Source: Paraburkholderia phytofirmans PsJN
GTDB taxonomy: Bacteria > Pseudomonadota > Gammaproteobacteria > Burkholderiales > Burkholderiaceae
NCBI RefSeq assembly: GCF_000020125.1
Contig: NC_010676.1
Span: 2,108,001-2,172,000, forward strand
DNA: 64,000 nt
Reading direction: 5' to 3'
Positions 43,099 to 52,855 of the stretch are shown here, piece after piece. The first letter of the stretch is position 1. Every line of letters starts with the position of its first letter. The position numbers and the translations under genes are program-made. A model generated the notes under the pieces. It did no database searches, was not told the origin of the DNA, and saw nothing but the letters and a program-made list of their open reading frames with translations.

Positions 43099-44436
43099 TT
43101 ACCGGTTGACCAGTCTGGCCGGCGTGAGCCACGTGGCGACCGCGCCGATCACGAGCATGCCGGCCAGCACATACATGCCGGTTTGCGTGCTATGCGTGAG
43201 ATCCTTCAGATAGCCGATCATGTACGGGCTCGCGAAACCCGCGAGATTGCCGATCGAATTGATGATCGCGATACCGGCCGCGGCGGTCGCGCCCGACATG
43301 AACGCGGTGGGCAGCGACCAGAACAGCGGCGCGCAGGTCAGCACGCCGGCGGCGGCGAGCGAGAGAAACGCGATCGACACCACCGTGTTGTCCGCGAACG
43401 AAGCCGCCACCGTGAAGCCAATCGCGCCGAACAACGCCGGCACGATCAGATGCCAGCGGCGCTCACGGCGCTTGTCGGCACTGTGCCCCATCAGGTTCAT
43501 CACGACGATCGCGCACAGAAACGGAATCGCGCTCAGCAGGCCGATATTGAATGCGCCCGTCACGCCGGTCGATTTGACGAGCGTCGGCATCCAGAACGTC
43601 AGGCCGTATTGCCCGGTAACGAACGCGAAATAGATCAGCGACATCCACCACGTGCGCGGATCGCGGAACACCGCGCCGAGCGAATGCTTCTGGGTTTTCT
43701 CCTGCGGTTGCGCGGCGGCGATTTCATCCGTGAGCAGGCGCTTTTCGCGTTCGTTCAGCCACTTCGCGGCGGAGATGCCGTTGTCGAGATACAGGATCGT
43801 GGCGATGCCGATCGCGATGGCGGGGATCGCTTCGATCAGAAACATCCATTGCCAGCCCGCAAAACCCGAGCTGTTGTGGAACGTCTGCATGATCCAGCCG
43901 GACAGCGGATTGCCGAAGATGCCCGACACAGGAATCGCCGACATGAACACCGCAATGATCTTCGCGCGCCGATGCGACGGGAACCAGTAGGTCAGGTATA
44001 GAATCACGCCGGGATAGAAACCGGCTTCGGCGAGGCCGAGAAGAAAGCGCAAGATGTAGAACTGCATCGGCGTCTTCACGAAGACGAACACGGCCGAGAG
44101 CAGGCCCCAGGTAATCATGATCCGCGCGATCCAGATACGGGCGCCGAGCTTGTGCATCAGAATATTGCTCGGCAACTCGAACAGAAAATAGCCGATGAAG
44201 AACACGCCCGCGCCGAGCCCGAACACCGTTTCGCTGAATGCCAGGTCTTGCGACATTTGCAGTTTGGCAAAGCCGACATTCACGCGGTCCAGATAGGCGA
44301 CCACATAGCAGAGCATCAGAAACGGCACGATGCGCCAGAATACTTTTTTATAGGTGCGCTCGACTTCCTCTGCGCCGGGTTGTCCTATGGCGGTCGCCGC
44401 GGTTGGGCGGCTGGATGCGGGCTGATACGAACTCAT
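43099..44436 (-). CDS. MFS transporter, anion:cation symporter type
   Basis: A 445-residue inner-membrane transporter with 12 predicted helices and the ACS-family pattern (RIVPFLMLCYVVAYLDRVNV, GFAKLQMSQDL, GVFFIGYFLFELPSNI, RFLLGLAEAGFYPGVILYLT). AAGGAGA precedes the ATG at 44436. Its place inside the erythronate/threonate operon, between otnI and otnC, makes uptake of these sugar acids its likely task, but substrates of this family cannot be read from sequence. Confidence 0.88.
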   Translation of the reverse strand: MSSYQPASSRPTAATAIGQPGAEEVERTYKKVFWRIVPFLMLCYVVAYLDRVNVGFAKLQMSQDLAFSETVFGLGAGVFFIGYFLFELPSNILMHKLGARIWIARIMITWGLLSAVFVFVKTPMQFYILRFLLGLAEAGFYPGVILYLTYWFPSHRRAKIIAVFMSAIPVSGIFGNPLSGWIMQTFHNSSGFAGWQWMFLIEAIPAIAIGIATILYLDNGISAAKWLNEREKRLLTDEIAAAQPQEKTQKHSLGAVFRDPRTWWMSLIYFAFVTGQYGLTFWMPTLVKSTGVTGAFNIGLLSAIPFLCAIVVMNLMGHSADKRRERRWHLIVPALFGAIGFTVAASFADNTVVSIAFLSLAAAGVLTCAPLFWSLPTAFMSGATAAAGIAIINSIGNLAGFASPYMIGYLKDLTHSTQTGMYVLAGMLVIGAVATWLTPARLVNR

Positions 44437-44523
44437 GCATTGTCTCCTTGAATGGATGGCGCGGCGCAGCGCATCGCATCGAGCGCGGCCGGGCTTTGTT
44501 ATGTCGGTTTTTATGTCGGTTTG

Positions 44524-45186
44524 CTACCAGCGCGCGCCGAATACGGTGCGCAGTTCTTCGAGTGCAGCTTCGTCGAGCGGTGCGGGCCGCGGGTTCGTCA
44601 TCAGCCATAAACGCGCGGTCTCTTCGAGTTCTTCGAGCGCATAGGCGGCTTGCGCCACGGAACGCTCCCAGACGACCGGACCAAGACGTTCGAGCAGCAC
44701 CGCGCGAACGCTGTCGGCGAGCGCGGCGATCTGGTCGGCGACTTGCGGATCGCCGGGCCGCTTATAACGAATCAGGGGGACGTGGCCCACTTTCATCACG
44801 TAGTACGGCGTGATCGGCGGCAGCACGTCGGTCTCCCGCCAGACGCCCGCGAGCGTCAGCGCGACCAGATGCGTCGAATGCGTGTGGACGATGCCACGCG
44901 CCGCGCCGTTGCGCGCGTAGATGCCGCGATGCAAGGCCAGCGTTTTCGACGGCCGGCCGCCTGACACCGCGTTGCCGTCGAGATCGACCTTGGCGATATC
45001 GGCGGGATCGAGCCGGCCGAGGCACGCATCGGTCGGGGTGATCAGCCAACCGTCGTCGAGCCGCGCGCTGATGTTGCCGGCGGTGCCGACCGTGTAGCCG
45101 CGTCGATAGAGACTCGCGCCGGTTATGCAGATTTCCTCGCGAACGCGCGCTTCGTCCGTGGTATGGAGGGCGGGCGCGCCGGTCAT
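44524..45186 (-). CDS. otnC: 3-oxo-tetronate 4-phosphate decarboxylase (class II aldolase)
   Basis: A 220-residue class II aldolase-fold enzyme. The zinc ligands are in GIVHTHSTHLVAL, with a GTAGNISARLDDG substrate loop and PSKTLALHRGIYARN carrying the acid residue region. In the known pathway it decarboxylates 3-oxo-tetronate 4-phosphate to dihydroxyacetone phosphate. Its ATG overlaps the end of otnK by 4 bp, indicating coupled translation of kinase and decarboxylase. Confidence 0.92.
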   Translation of the reverse strand: MTGAPALHTTDEARVREEICITGASLYRRGYTVGTAGNISARLDDGWLITPTDACLGRLDPADIAKVDLDGNAVSGGRPSKTLALHRGIYARNGAARGIVHTHSTHLVALTLAGVWRETDVLPPITPYYVMKVGHVPLIRYKRPGDPQVADQIAALADSVRAVLLERLGPVVWERSVAQAAYALEELEETARLWLMTNPRPAPLDEAALEELRTVFGARW

Positions 45187-46493
45187 TGCGCGGCTCCGTT
45201 CAGATGCCGCAGCGCTTTTTCGAAGAAGTCGGCCGTGCCGAAGTTGCCGGATTTCAATGCGAGCGCGAGCGGTTCGGCGCCGGTCGTGGCGGTGGCCGGC
45301 ACGCCGGGATCGATCTGCGCGCCGATGCGCAGCGTGTGCACGTCGAGCGCCTGCACCACGGCGCCCGAGGTCTCGCCACCCGCCACCACGAACTTGCGCA
45401 CGCCGCGTTCGTGCAGACCTCGCGCGATCGACGCCAACGTGTTTTCAACCAGATGCCCTGCTTCGTTCACGCCGAGTTGGCGTTGTACCGCCTTGACTTC
45501 GTCGGGCGTGGCCGTGGCATAGATCAACATGGGCTCGGCTTTGTCGAGGTACGGTTGGGCAAAAGCCAGCGCCTGCTCGACGACGTTCTCGCCACGCGCA
45601 GCCGCAAGCGGATCGACGCGGAAAGCGGGCCGTGCAGAGCGCCATTGCGCGACCTGTTCGTTGGTCGCTTTGGATGCGCTGCCGGCCAGCACCGCCGACA
45701 ATCCCTTCACCTGAGGCAATTGCGCGGCATCGGCCTGCTCCTTGAGCAAACCCGCGCGGCGGAAGTTGGCCGGCAAACCCAGCGCGATACCTGAGCCGCC
45801 TGTGATCAACGTGAGATCGGCGCACGCTTCGCCGAGCACGTAGAGGTCGGCATCGGACACCGCATCGGCGATCGCCATGCGCACGCCTTCGTTGCGCAAC
45901 GTATCGAACGCGTCGCGCACAGCGGACACGCCCTGCGCCACGGCGTCATAACGCACGAGCCCGACTTTCGATTCGGTCTGCCGCTGCAGCACGCTCACGA
46001 GGTTCGCGTCGCGCATCGGCGTGAGCGGATGGTTCTCCATGCCCGACGCATTGAGCAACGTGTCGCCGACGAACAGATGCCCGCGAAAGATCGTGCGGCC
46101 GTTCTCAGGAAATGCGGGACAGGCGATCGTGAACGCGCCGGCTTTGCCTTCGGCGGACAATGCGTCGAGTAGCGCATCCGTGACCGGGCCGATATTGCCC
46201 GCGTCGGTCGAATCGAAGGTCGAGCAGTATTTGAAAAAGAACTGCCGGCAGCCTTGCGCGCGCAACCAGTCGAGCGCGGCGAGCGATTGCGCGACCGCGT
46301 CGGCGGCGGGAATGGTGCGCGATTTCAGCGCAACCACCAGCGCGTCGGCCTCCACCGTTTCATTCGATGCGGGCACGCCGATGGTTTGCACCGTACGCAT
46401 GCCGCCGCGCACCAGCATGTTGGCGAGATCGGTGGCGCCGGTGAAGTCGTCAGCGATGCAGCCGAGCAGCGCGCGTTTCGTTGTAGCTGTCAT
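45183..46493 (-). CDS. otnK: 3-oxo-tetronate kinase (DUF1537)
   Basis: A 436-residue four-carbon acid-sugar kinase. The N-terminal substrate domain starts with LLGCIADDFTGATDLANML, the motif that defines the DUF1537 family, and the C-terminal nucleotide domain has VVAGGETSGAVVQALD. It phosphorylates 3-oxo-tetronate at O4 for OtnC. It is 13 bp after ltnD and overlaps otnC. Confidence 0.93.
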   Translation of the reverse strand: MTATTKRALLGCIADDFTGATDLANMLVRGGMRTVQTIGVPASNETVEADALVVALKSRTIPAADAVAQSLAALDWLRAQGCRQFFFKYCSTFDSTDAGNIGPVTDALLDALSAEGKAGAFTIACPAFPENGRTIFRGHLFVGDTLLNASGMENHPLTPMRDANLVSVLQRQTESKVGLVRYDAVAQGVSAVRDAFDTLRNEGVRMAIADAVSDADLYVLGEACADLTLITGGSGIALGLPANFRRAGLLKEQADAAQLPQVKGLSAVLAGSASKATNEQVAQWRSARPAFRVDPLAAARGENVVEQALAFAQPYLDKAEPMLIYATATPDEVKAVQRQLGVNEAGHLVENTLASIARGLHERGVRKFVVAGGETSGAVVQALDVHTLRIGAQIDPGVPATATTGAEPLALALKSGNFGTADFFEKALRHLNGAAQ

Positions 46494-46506
46494 GACGCCG
46501 ACCTCC

Positions 46507-47397
46507 TCACTTCGCCGCCGGCACGTCGATGCCGGGGAAAATCTTGATCACCGCGGAATCGTCCTCACCGCCGTGACCGGCCGTGGACGCCATCATGAAC
46601 ATCTGATGCGCCGCCGCCGACAACGGTAGCGGGAATTTCGAGCGGCGCGCGGTATCGAGCACGAGGCCGAGGTCCTTGACGAAAATATCGACGGCCGAAA
46701 GCGGTGTGTAGTCGCCGTTCAGAATGTGCGGCACGCGGTTCTCGAACATCCACGAATTGCCCGCGCTGTGCGTGATGACTTCGTACAGCGCATCCGGATC
46801 GACGCCTTCGCGCAAGCCGAGCGCCATGGCTTCGGCGGCCACGGCGATATGCACGCCCGCCAGCAACTGATTGATGATCTTCACCTTCGAGCCTGCGCCG
46901 TGTTCCGAGCCGAGGCGATACACCTTGCCCGCCATCGCGGCCAGCACGTCCTCGCACGCAGCGTAGGCCGCCGCCGGACCGGACGTCATCATGGTCATCT
47001 CACCGGAGGCCGCGCGTGCTGCGCCGCCTGAGACGGGTGCGTCGAGCATCTGCAAACCGGCCGCCTCGATCCGCTTGCCGAGTTGGATGGCGAAGTCCGG
47101 CGCCACGGTCGCGCTGGCGATCACCACGCGGCCCGGTTTCATCGCCGCGACCGCGCCCTGCTCGCCGAACAGCACGGCTTCGGTTTGCGCGGCATTCACG
47201 ACCAGCGTAACGACCACCTCGCATTGCGCGCCGAGTTCGGCGGGCGTCGCGCAACCCACGCCGCCTTCCGCGACGAACGCATTCAATACCTCGCTGCGCA
47301 GATCGCATGCATGGACCTTCAGACCCGCGCGCAGCAGCGAGCGCGCGACACCCAGGCCCATTGCACCAAGACCGATGACACCGACATTTCTGGACAT
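46507..47397 (-). CDS. ltnD: L-threonate dehydrogenase
   Basis: A 296-residue beta-hydroxyacid dehydrogenase. The NAD fold is NVGVIGLGAMGLGVARSLL, the substrate loop is LDAPVSGGAARAASGEMTMM and the catalytic lysine is in GAGSKVKIINQLLAG. Similar enzymes include 3-hydroxyisobutyrate and tartronate semialdehyde reductases; the otnK/otnC/otnI context supports LtnD, which oxidises L-threonate to 2-oxo-L-tetronate. With DenD, the operon covers both stereoisomers. It follows the GntR regulator by about 65 bp. Confidence 0.9.
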   Translation of the reverse strand: MSRNVGVIGLGAMGLGVARSLLRAGLKVHACDLRSEVLNAFVAEGGVGCATPAELGAQCEVVVTLVVNAAQTEAVLFGEQGAVAAMKPGRVVIASATVAPDFAIQLGKRIEAAGLQMLDAPVSGGAARAASGEMTMMTSGPAAAYAACEDVLAAMAGKVYRLGSEHGAGSKVKIINQLLAGVHIAVAAEAMALGLREGVDPDALYEVITHSAGNSWMFENRVPHILNGDYTPLSAVDIFVKDLGLVLDTARRSKFPLPLSAAAHQMFMMASTAGHGGEDDSAVIKIFPGIDVPAAK

Positions 47398-47463
47398 GCT
47401 TGACCTCTATGAATTCGTTGGACGCTCGCGCGTAACCTGGCCGTTCAAGCTCAGCGGTGAAGC

Positions 47464-48168
47464 TCAGCAGATCCCCGCTTCCGCGAGACGCCGTGCCGCG
47501 TTGTACATATGCGTTCGCGCCGCGTTGCGCGCCGCCATCGGATCGCCAGCGCGAATCGCGGCGGCGATCGCCGCATGCTCTTCGCGCACCTGACGCGAAA
47601 AGTCCTCGCGCAACGCTTCGTTGCGGCGCGTGACGACCGTGCCGGCTTCGAGGTACTGATTCAGGAACGTGAGCGTTTTGAGGAAATACGGATTGCCGGT
47701 GGCCGCCGCGATCGCGCGATGGAACGCGACGTCTTCAGCCACGCCGTCCTCGCCTTCGGCCACCGCCTCGTCGATCTTCGCGAGCGCCGCGTCGATCGAC
47801 ACCATGTCGGCGTCGCTGCGGCGCATCGCGGCTTCCGACGCGACTTCCGCCTCGATGGCGCGTCGCAGCGCGAGAATCTGCACCACCGAGCCGGGTTCGA
47901 CCGCTTCCGCATAGTCGATCCGCAGCGGCCGCACCGTGCCGTGCGCCGCGACGAACACGCCGCTGCCCTGACGCGGTTCGACCACGCCTTCGTTCTTCAG
48001 CCGCGAGATCGCCTCGCGGATCACCGTGCGGCTCACGCCGAACTGCTGCGCCAGCACGGCCTCGGTCGGCAGCTTGCCGCCGCGCTCGAACGTGCCTTTG
48101 TCGATCTGCTTGAGAAGCTGCTGCGCGACCGTGTCGCTCAGCGCTCGCGCAGGAATCTTATCGAACAT
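47464..48168 (-). CDS. GntR (FadR subfamily) regulator of the tetronate operon
   Basis: A 234-residue regulator with an N-terminal winged HTH (LPTEAVLAQQFGVSRTVIRE, then AISRLKNEGVVEPRQGSGVF) and an all-helical FCD ligand domain with metal-type His/Asp positions (EDVAFHRAIAAATGNPYF, VREEHAAIAAAIRAGD). It is the first gene of the leftward erythronate/threonate operon and should repress it until a pathway acid binds. The region 48190-48225 upstream is AT-rich, with a TTGTATGATGACC segment on the coding strand that might contain its operator. Confidence 0.9.
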   Translation of the reverse strand: MFDKIPARALSDTVAQQLLKQIDKGTFERGGKLPTEAVLAQQFGVSRTVIREAISRLKNEGVVEPRQGSGVFVAAHGTVRPLRIDYAEAVEPGSVVQILALRRAIEAEVASEAAMRRSDADMVSIDAALAKIDEAVAEGEDGVAEDVAFHRAIAAATGNPYFLKTLTFLNQYLEAGTVVTRRNEALREDFSRQVREEHAAIAAAIRAGDPMAARNAARTHMYNAARRLAEAGIC

Positions 48169-48371
48169 CGATGCCTCGATTGATCATGTCATCGGGTCAT
48201 CATACAAATTTTAGATGCCGACTGCATCCATGCAAACCCTGGGATTTTTGTACGTCAGGCGGCAAAGTTGGCGATTCAGAAGGCTTAAGCTATCGTCACG
48301 CCTTTAGCGCGTCGCGCAGGGATTCAAGCGCGGCGCGGGTCCGCAGTTCCTCGAACGCATCGTCAAGGTCC

Positions 48372-49196
48372 ATGAGCAAAGCCCTGCCGCCGTCTTCCGC
48401 CGTTCCCGTCAGCGCCGAACCGGCCCCGGACAAACCGGGCGACTCCTATGTGCAGTCGTTCGCGCGCGGCCTCGCGGTGATCCGTGCGTTCGACGCCACG
48501 CGCCCGGAACAGACGCTGACCGACGTCGCCGCCGCCACCGGCCTCACGCGCGCCGGAGCACGCCGCATTTTGCTGACCCTGCACACGCTCGGCTATGTGG
48601 AGGCCGAAGGACGCCTGTTCCGCCTCACGCCGAAGATCCTCGATCTCGGCTTCGCGTATCTGACTTCCATGCCGTTCTGGAACCTTGCCGAGCCGGTGAT
48701 GGAACAACTCTCCGCGCAGGTTCACGAGAGCGTCTCGGCAGCCGTGCTCGATCGCACCGAGATCGTCTACGTGCTGCGCGTGCCGACCCATAAGATCATG
48801 ACGATCAACCTGTCGATCGGCAGCCGCTTGCCGGCCTATTGCACGTCGATGGGCCGCGTGCTGCTGGCGTCGCTCGACGACGAAGCGCTCGACGCGACGC
48901 TGGGTTCGACGCAGCTCTACGCACACACGCCGCGCACGGTCACCGACAAGGAAGAGTTGAAGAAGCTGATCGCGCAGGTGCGCCGCCAGGGCTGGGCGAT
49001 CGTCGATCAGGAACTGGAAGGCGGTTTGATTTCGCTGTCCGCGCCGATCCGCAATCGCCAGGGACGCGTGATCGCCGCGATGAATATCAGCGGCAACGCA
49101 CAGCGCAATTCGGGCAAGCAGATGGTGAAGGCGTTTCTGGAGCCGCTGCAGCACGCCGCGCAAACCGTATCGGAGATGGTGGCACGGCGCGGGTAA
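48372..49196 (+). CDS. IclR regulator, PcaR/PcaU/PobR group
   Basis: A 274-residue IclR-family regulator starting at the ATG at 48372; GAACGCATCG...AAGG is a moderate ribosome site. The HTH segment reads QTLTDVAAATGLTRAGARRI and the effector domain includes LGFAYLTSMPFWNLAEPVME, SIGSRLPAYCTSMGRVLLA and LISLSAPIRNRQGRVIAAMN, a pattern typical of beta-ketoadipate regulators (PcaR, PcaU, PobR). It is divergent from the tetronate operon and convergent with an MFS gene, so its target may be elsewhere; the pcaF operator-like site at 41031-41066 is a candidate. Confidence 0.87.
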   Translation: MSKALPPSSAVPVSAEPAPDKPGDSYVQSFARGLAVIRAFDATRPEQTLTDVAAATGLTRAGARRILLTLHTLGYVEAEGRLFRLTPKILDLGFAYLTSMPFWNLAEPVMEQLSAQVHESVSAAVLDRTEIVYVLRVPTHKIMTINLSIGSRLPAYCTSMGRVLLASLDDEALDATLGSTQLYAHTPRTVTDKEELKKLIAQVRRQGWAIVDQELEGGLISLSAPIRNRQGRVIAAMNISGNAQRNSGKQMVKAFLEPLQHAAQTVSEMVARRG

Positions 49197-49248
49197 GCGC
49201 AGTGACTGCGGGCGCCGTGTCGCGACAGCGCCCCGCTCCGGCAAGCCA

Positions 49249-50550
49249 TCAATCGATCGGCTTGTCCGCGGTTTCCTTCAGCATCGAGACCGCGATCAAC
49301 GACACCACGACGCACGCCGCCACATAACCGGCCGGCGCCAGCTTGCTGCCGGTCAGCTTGATCAGCCACGTGGCGACGAGTTGCGCCGTCCCGCCGAACA
49401 CGCACACGCTCAACGCATACGCGATCGAAATGCCGGTGGCGCGCACGCGCCGCGGAAACGACTCGCACATCAAGGCGAATTCCGACGCCGAACCCATCGA
49501 ATAAAACAGCAGCATCAGCGCGGTCAGCGACATGATGACGGGCAACTGCGGAAAGCGATTGATCAGCATGAAGGCCGGGAACAGCAGCAGCACCAGCACG
49601 CCGCGTCCGAACAGGATCGGCCGCTTGCGGCTGCCGATGCGATCCGACAGCATGCCGAACAGCGGGCACGTGATCAGCATCACGAAGCCCGCGGCGACAC
49701 CCACCAGCATCGACAGCGACATCGGCAGGCCGAGCGTATGGATTGCGTAGGTCGGCATATAGAAGGTCAGGATGTAGGTCGAGACCGTGCCGCCCATCAC
49801 CGTCAGCGTGATCAGGACGAGCGTGCGCACGTGCTGCGTGAAGAGTTCATGCAGCACGCCGCGCTCGATCGCGTGGCTGTGCGCGCTGGCCGCGTCGTCG
49901 GCCAGACGGCGGCGCAGGTACATGCCGACCGGCGCGATCAGCACGCCGAGCAAAAACGGAATGCGCCAGCCCCAGCTTTCCAGCGAGTCTTTCGGCAACG
50001 CGCCGGACAGCGCCGCCGCGATACCCGAGCCCATCAGCGCCGCGCCGCCTTGCGTGGCGAGTTGCCAGCTCGCGCGAAAACCGCGCCGCGTGCCGCCGCC
50101 CTGTTCGAGCAGCGTGGACGTGGCCGCGCCGAACTCTCCGCCTTGCGAGAAGCCTTGCACGAGCCGCGCGAAGACGATTAGCAAAGGCGCGGCGAGACCG
50201 ATCTGCGCATAAGTCGGCGCAATCGCGATCAGGCCGGTGCTCACCGCCATCAGCATGATGGTCAGATTGAGCGCGGCTTTGCGGCCCTTGCGGTCCGCGT
50301 ACACGCCGAGCATCACGCTGCCAAGCGGCCGCGTGATGAAGCCCGCCGCGAAGGTCGCCACCGACAGCAGCAACGAAGTAGTCGGATCCGCCGACGGGAA
50401 ATACAGCTTGCCGATGATCACGGCAAAAAAGCCGTACACGGTGAAGTCGAAGAACTCGAGCCAGTTGCCGATCACCGCGGCGGCAATCGCGCCGCGGCTG
50501 GCGGGCTGGTTCGCGTCGACGGCGTGGCTCGGATGGGTCGTGGTGCTCAT
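49249..50550 (-). CDS. MFS transporter, metabolite:H+ symporter (MHS) type
   Basis: A 433-residue 12-helix inner-membrane carrier of the MHS family (KgtP, ShiA, ProP relatives). Signatures are NWLEFFDFTVYGFFAVIIG, the loop GVYADRKGRKAALNLTI (G-x-x-x-D-R/K-x-G-R) and LVQGFSQGGEFGAA. It follows the M20 amidohydrolase gene on the same strand by about 65 bp, so it probably imports that enzyme's amide substrate or exports a product; an aromatic or dicarboxylic acid is plausible. Confidence 0.88.
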   Translation of the reverse strand: MSTTTHPSHAVDANQPASRGAIAAAVIGNWLEFFDFTVYGFFAVIIGKLYFPSADPTTSLLLSVATFAAGFITRPLGSVMLGVYADRKGRKAALNLTIMLMAVSTGLIAIAPTYAQIGLAAPLLIVFARLVQGFSQGGEFGAATSTLLEQGGGTRRGFRASWQLATQGGAALMGSGIAAALSGALPKDSLESWGWRIPFLLGVLIAPVGMYLRRRLADDAASAHSHAIERGVLHELFTQHVRTLVLITLTVMGGTVSTYILTFYMPTYAIHTLGLPMSLSMLVGVAAGFVMLITCPLFGMLSDRIGSRKRPILFGRGVLVLLLFPAFMLINRFPQLPVIMSLTALMLLFYSMGSASEFALMCESFPRRVRATGISIAYALSVCVFGGTAQLVATWLIKLTGSKLAPAGYVAACVVVSLIAVSMLKETADKPID

Positions 50551-50616
50551 CGCGTGGTCTTCCTCGTCGTTATGCTTGTGGGCGCCGGCTGACTGCGGCT
50601 TTCATTGCCGAACCGA

Positions 50617-51807
50617 TCACTGCCCCAGATAGCGCTCCACCAGCCGCGTCCAGAACGCCGCGCCGACCGGCAGATTGCGGTCGTTGAAGTCGTAGTGCGG
50701 GTTGTGCACCATGCAGCCGTCCTCGCCCGCGCCGTTGCCGATGCGCAGGAACGTGCCCGGCCGTTTTTGCAGCATGAAGGCGAAGTCTTCGCTGCCCATC
50801 AGGATGTCGGTCTGCGCGACCACCTTGTCGTCGCCGACCAGTTCGCGCGCCACCTCCACCGCGAAATCCGTTTCGGCATCCGAATTGACCACCACCGGAT
50901 AGCCCTCGATGTATTCCACCACCGCCTTGCCGCCATAGCTCGCGGCCTGACTTTCGGCGAGTTCGGTAATGCGTTTTTTCAGCAGCGCGCGCACTTCGGG
51001 GCTGAATGAACGCACGCTCAACTCCAGTTTCGCGCTGCTCGAAATGACGTTGTTCGCGGTGCCCGCATGCATGGATCCGACGGTCACCACCGCCGGTTGC
51101 GACGGATCGACGTTACGCGCGACGATGGTTTGCAACGCCATCACGATGCTCGCCGCCACCACGACCGGATCGACGGTCAGATGCGGACGCGCCGCGTGGC
51201 CGCCGACGCCTTCGATCGTGACGATCGCCTTGTCGCCCGCCGACATGAACGGCCCTTTGCGGAACAACAGCACGCCCGGTTCTTCGCCCGGATGGTTGTG
51301 CACGCCGAACACGGCGTCGCACGGAAAGCGCTCGAACAGGCCGTCGTTGATCATCTTCAGCGCCCCGCTGTCGATGCCGCTCTCCTCGGCCGGCTGAAAA
51401 TACAGATGCACCGTGCCCGAAAAATTGCGCGTGGCCGCGAGACGTTGCGCGGCGCCGAGCAGCATCGTGGTGTGGCCGTCGTGGCCGCATGCGTGCATCT
51501 TGCCGTGCGTGCCGCTCGCGTACGGCAGGCCGGTTTGCTCGATGATCGGCAGCGCGTCCATGTCGGCGCGAATGCCGATACTGCGCTTGCCGTCGCCCAC
51601 CTTCAACGTGCCCACCACGCCCGTCTTGCCGACGCCGCGCGTGACCTGCCAGCCCCATTCTTCGAGCTTCTGCGCGACCAGCGCGCTCGTCTGGTGTTCC
51701 TCGTAGGCGAGTTCCGGGTGGTGGTGAATGTGATGGCGAATTTCGCGCAGGCTCTCGGCGGCGGGCGCCAGATCGGACACTTCGGTAAAACGCGCGGCTT
51801 CGCTCAT
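50617..51807 (-). CDS. M20 family aminoacylase/amidohydrolase (hippurate hydrolase-like)
   Basis: A 396-residue di-metal amidohydrolase of the M20D group. Metal ligands are in MHACGHDGHTTMLLGAA, FQPAEESGIDSGA and the late MGSEDFAFML, with the dimerisation insert GVGGHAARPHLTVDP. It cleaves N-acyl amino acids such as hippurate or acetyl/indole amides. It is the first gene of a pair with the MHS transporter, and the divergent LysR gene at 51941 is the likely regulator. The substrate cannot be fixed without assay. Confidence 0.9.
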   Translation of the reverse strand: MSEAARFTEVSDLAPAAESLREIRHHIHHHPELAYEEHQTSALVAQKLEEWGWQVTRGVGKTGVVGTLKVGDGKRSIGIRADMDALPIIEQTGLPYASGTHGKMHACGHDGHTTMLLGAAQRLAATRNFSGTVHLYFQPAEESGIDSGALKMINDGLFERFPCDAVFGVHNHPGEEPGVLLFRKGPFMSAGDKAIVTIEGVGGHAARPHLTVDPVVVAASIVMALQTIVARNVDPSQPAVVTVGSMHAGTANNVISSSAKLELSVRSFSPEVRALLKKRITELAESQAASYGGKAVVEYIEGYPVVVNSDAETDFAVEVARELVGDDKVVAQTDILMGSEDFAFMLQKRPGTFLRIGNGAGEDGCMVHNPHYDFNDRNLPVGAAFWTRLVERYLGQ

Positions 51808-51940
51808 CTCTATGGCTCCATGGATTCAGGCCGCGTGAAAACGCGGCAAACAGGCGAGCACTATAGCCACGCCGTTTTGTTCGAATAAGATGCTGTTTTT
51901 TTCACCCCGATTAACAAGCGTTATATACGGGATTACCCCA

Positions 51941-52849
51941 ATGAAACCGCAGCAGTTGCAAGCGTTCGTCGCCGCCGCCCATCACCGCAGCCTGCGCGCC
52001 GCCGCGCGCGAGCTCGGGGTGACGCAGCCAGCCGTGACGCACACGATCCGCGAACTCGAAAGCGCGTTGAATGCAGAATTGATGGTGCGCAGCGTGCGTG
52101 GCATCGAATTGACGGCATGCGGGCTCGCGCTGCTGCCGCGCGCAGAGCAGTTGCTGGGCGACATGCGGCGCACTGTCGAAGCCGTCGAACAGGTAAAGGG
52201 AGAACTCGCCGGCAAGGTGAGCGTGGGCACCATGCCGTCGATCGCGCTCACGGCGTTGCCGCACGCGGTCTCCAAGTTTCGCCGCGCGATGCCGCTGGTC
52301 AATCTGCATCTGGAAGAAGTGACGATTCCGGACGCCGTCGCGCGTTTGCGCAACGGCGCGCTGGATATCGCGGCGATCCATCACGTGCAGGCGCTCGACA
52401 GCGATCTGGTGCAGGCGCCGCTCTACTCGACGCAGTTCGTCGTCGCCATGCGCGCCGGGCATCCGCTTGCCAACGTGACGCGCCTGCATGAACTGCTCGA
52501 CGCGGAGTGGATCGTGACCGTGGGCGCCGATCACTTCCCGCACAGCGTGATGATGGCAATGTTCGCCGCGCACGGCTTGCCGGTGCCGAAGCGTTTGGTA
52601 CGTGCGCCGTCGTCGTTCGCGGTGACGCTCGGCCTCGTGTCGCAAACCGATGTGATCGGCTGCTTCACGCGGCCGCTTGCGCAGATGGTCGCGCCGCTCG
52701 GCATTCGCATCGCGCAGATCGAAGAGGTGCTGCCGAGCTACGATCTCAGCATCATTTCGCGGCGCGGCCTGCTGCCGACGCCGGCCGTGCTGCAGTTCGC
52801 GTCGTGCCTGCAGGATGCGACACGGGAGAGTATGGCGACGGCCGGATAG
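51941..52849 (+). CDS. LysR-type transcriptional regulator
   Basis: A 302-residue LysR regulator, start at the ATG at 51941 (MKPQQLQAFVAAAHHRSLRA). The HTH is SLRAAARELGVTQPAVTHTI followed by RELESALNAELMVRSVRGIE, and the effector domain begins with GKVSVGTMPSIALTALP. It is of the AbgR/TdcA-like type often found beside amidohydrolase genes, and it is divergent from the M20 amidohydrolase by about 130 bp, consistent with local control of that gene and its transporter. Confidence 0.9.
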   Translation: MKPQQLQAFVAAAHHRSLRAAARELGVTQPAVTHTIRELESALNAELMVRSVRGIELTACGLALLPRAEQLLGDMRRTVEAVEQVKGELAGKVSVGTMPSIALTALPHAVSKFRRAMPLVNLHLEEVTIPDAVARLRNGALDIAAIHHVQALDSDLVQAPLYSTQFVVAMRAGHPLANVTRLHELLDAEWIVTVGADHFPHSVMMAMFAAHGLPVPKRLVRAPSSFAVTLGLVSQTDVIGCFTRPLAQMVAPLGIRIAQIEEVLPSYDLSIISRRGLLPTPAVLQFASCLQDATRESMATAG

Positions 52850-52855
52850 TACGGC

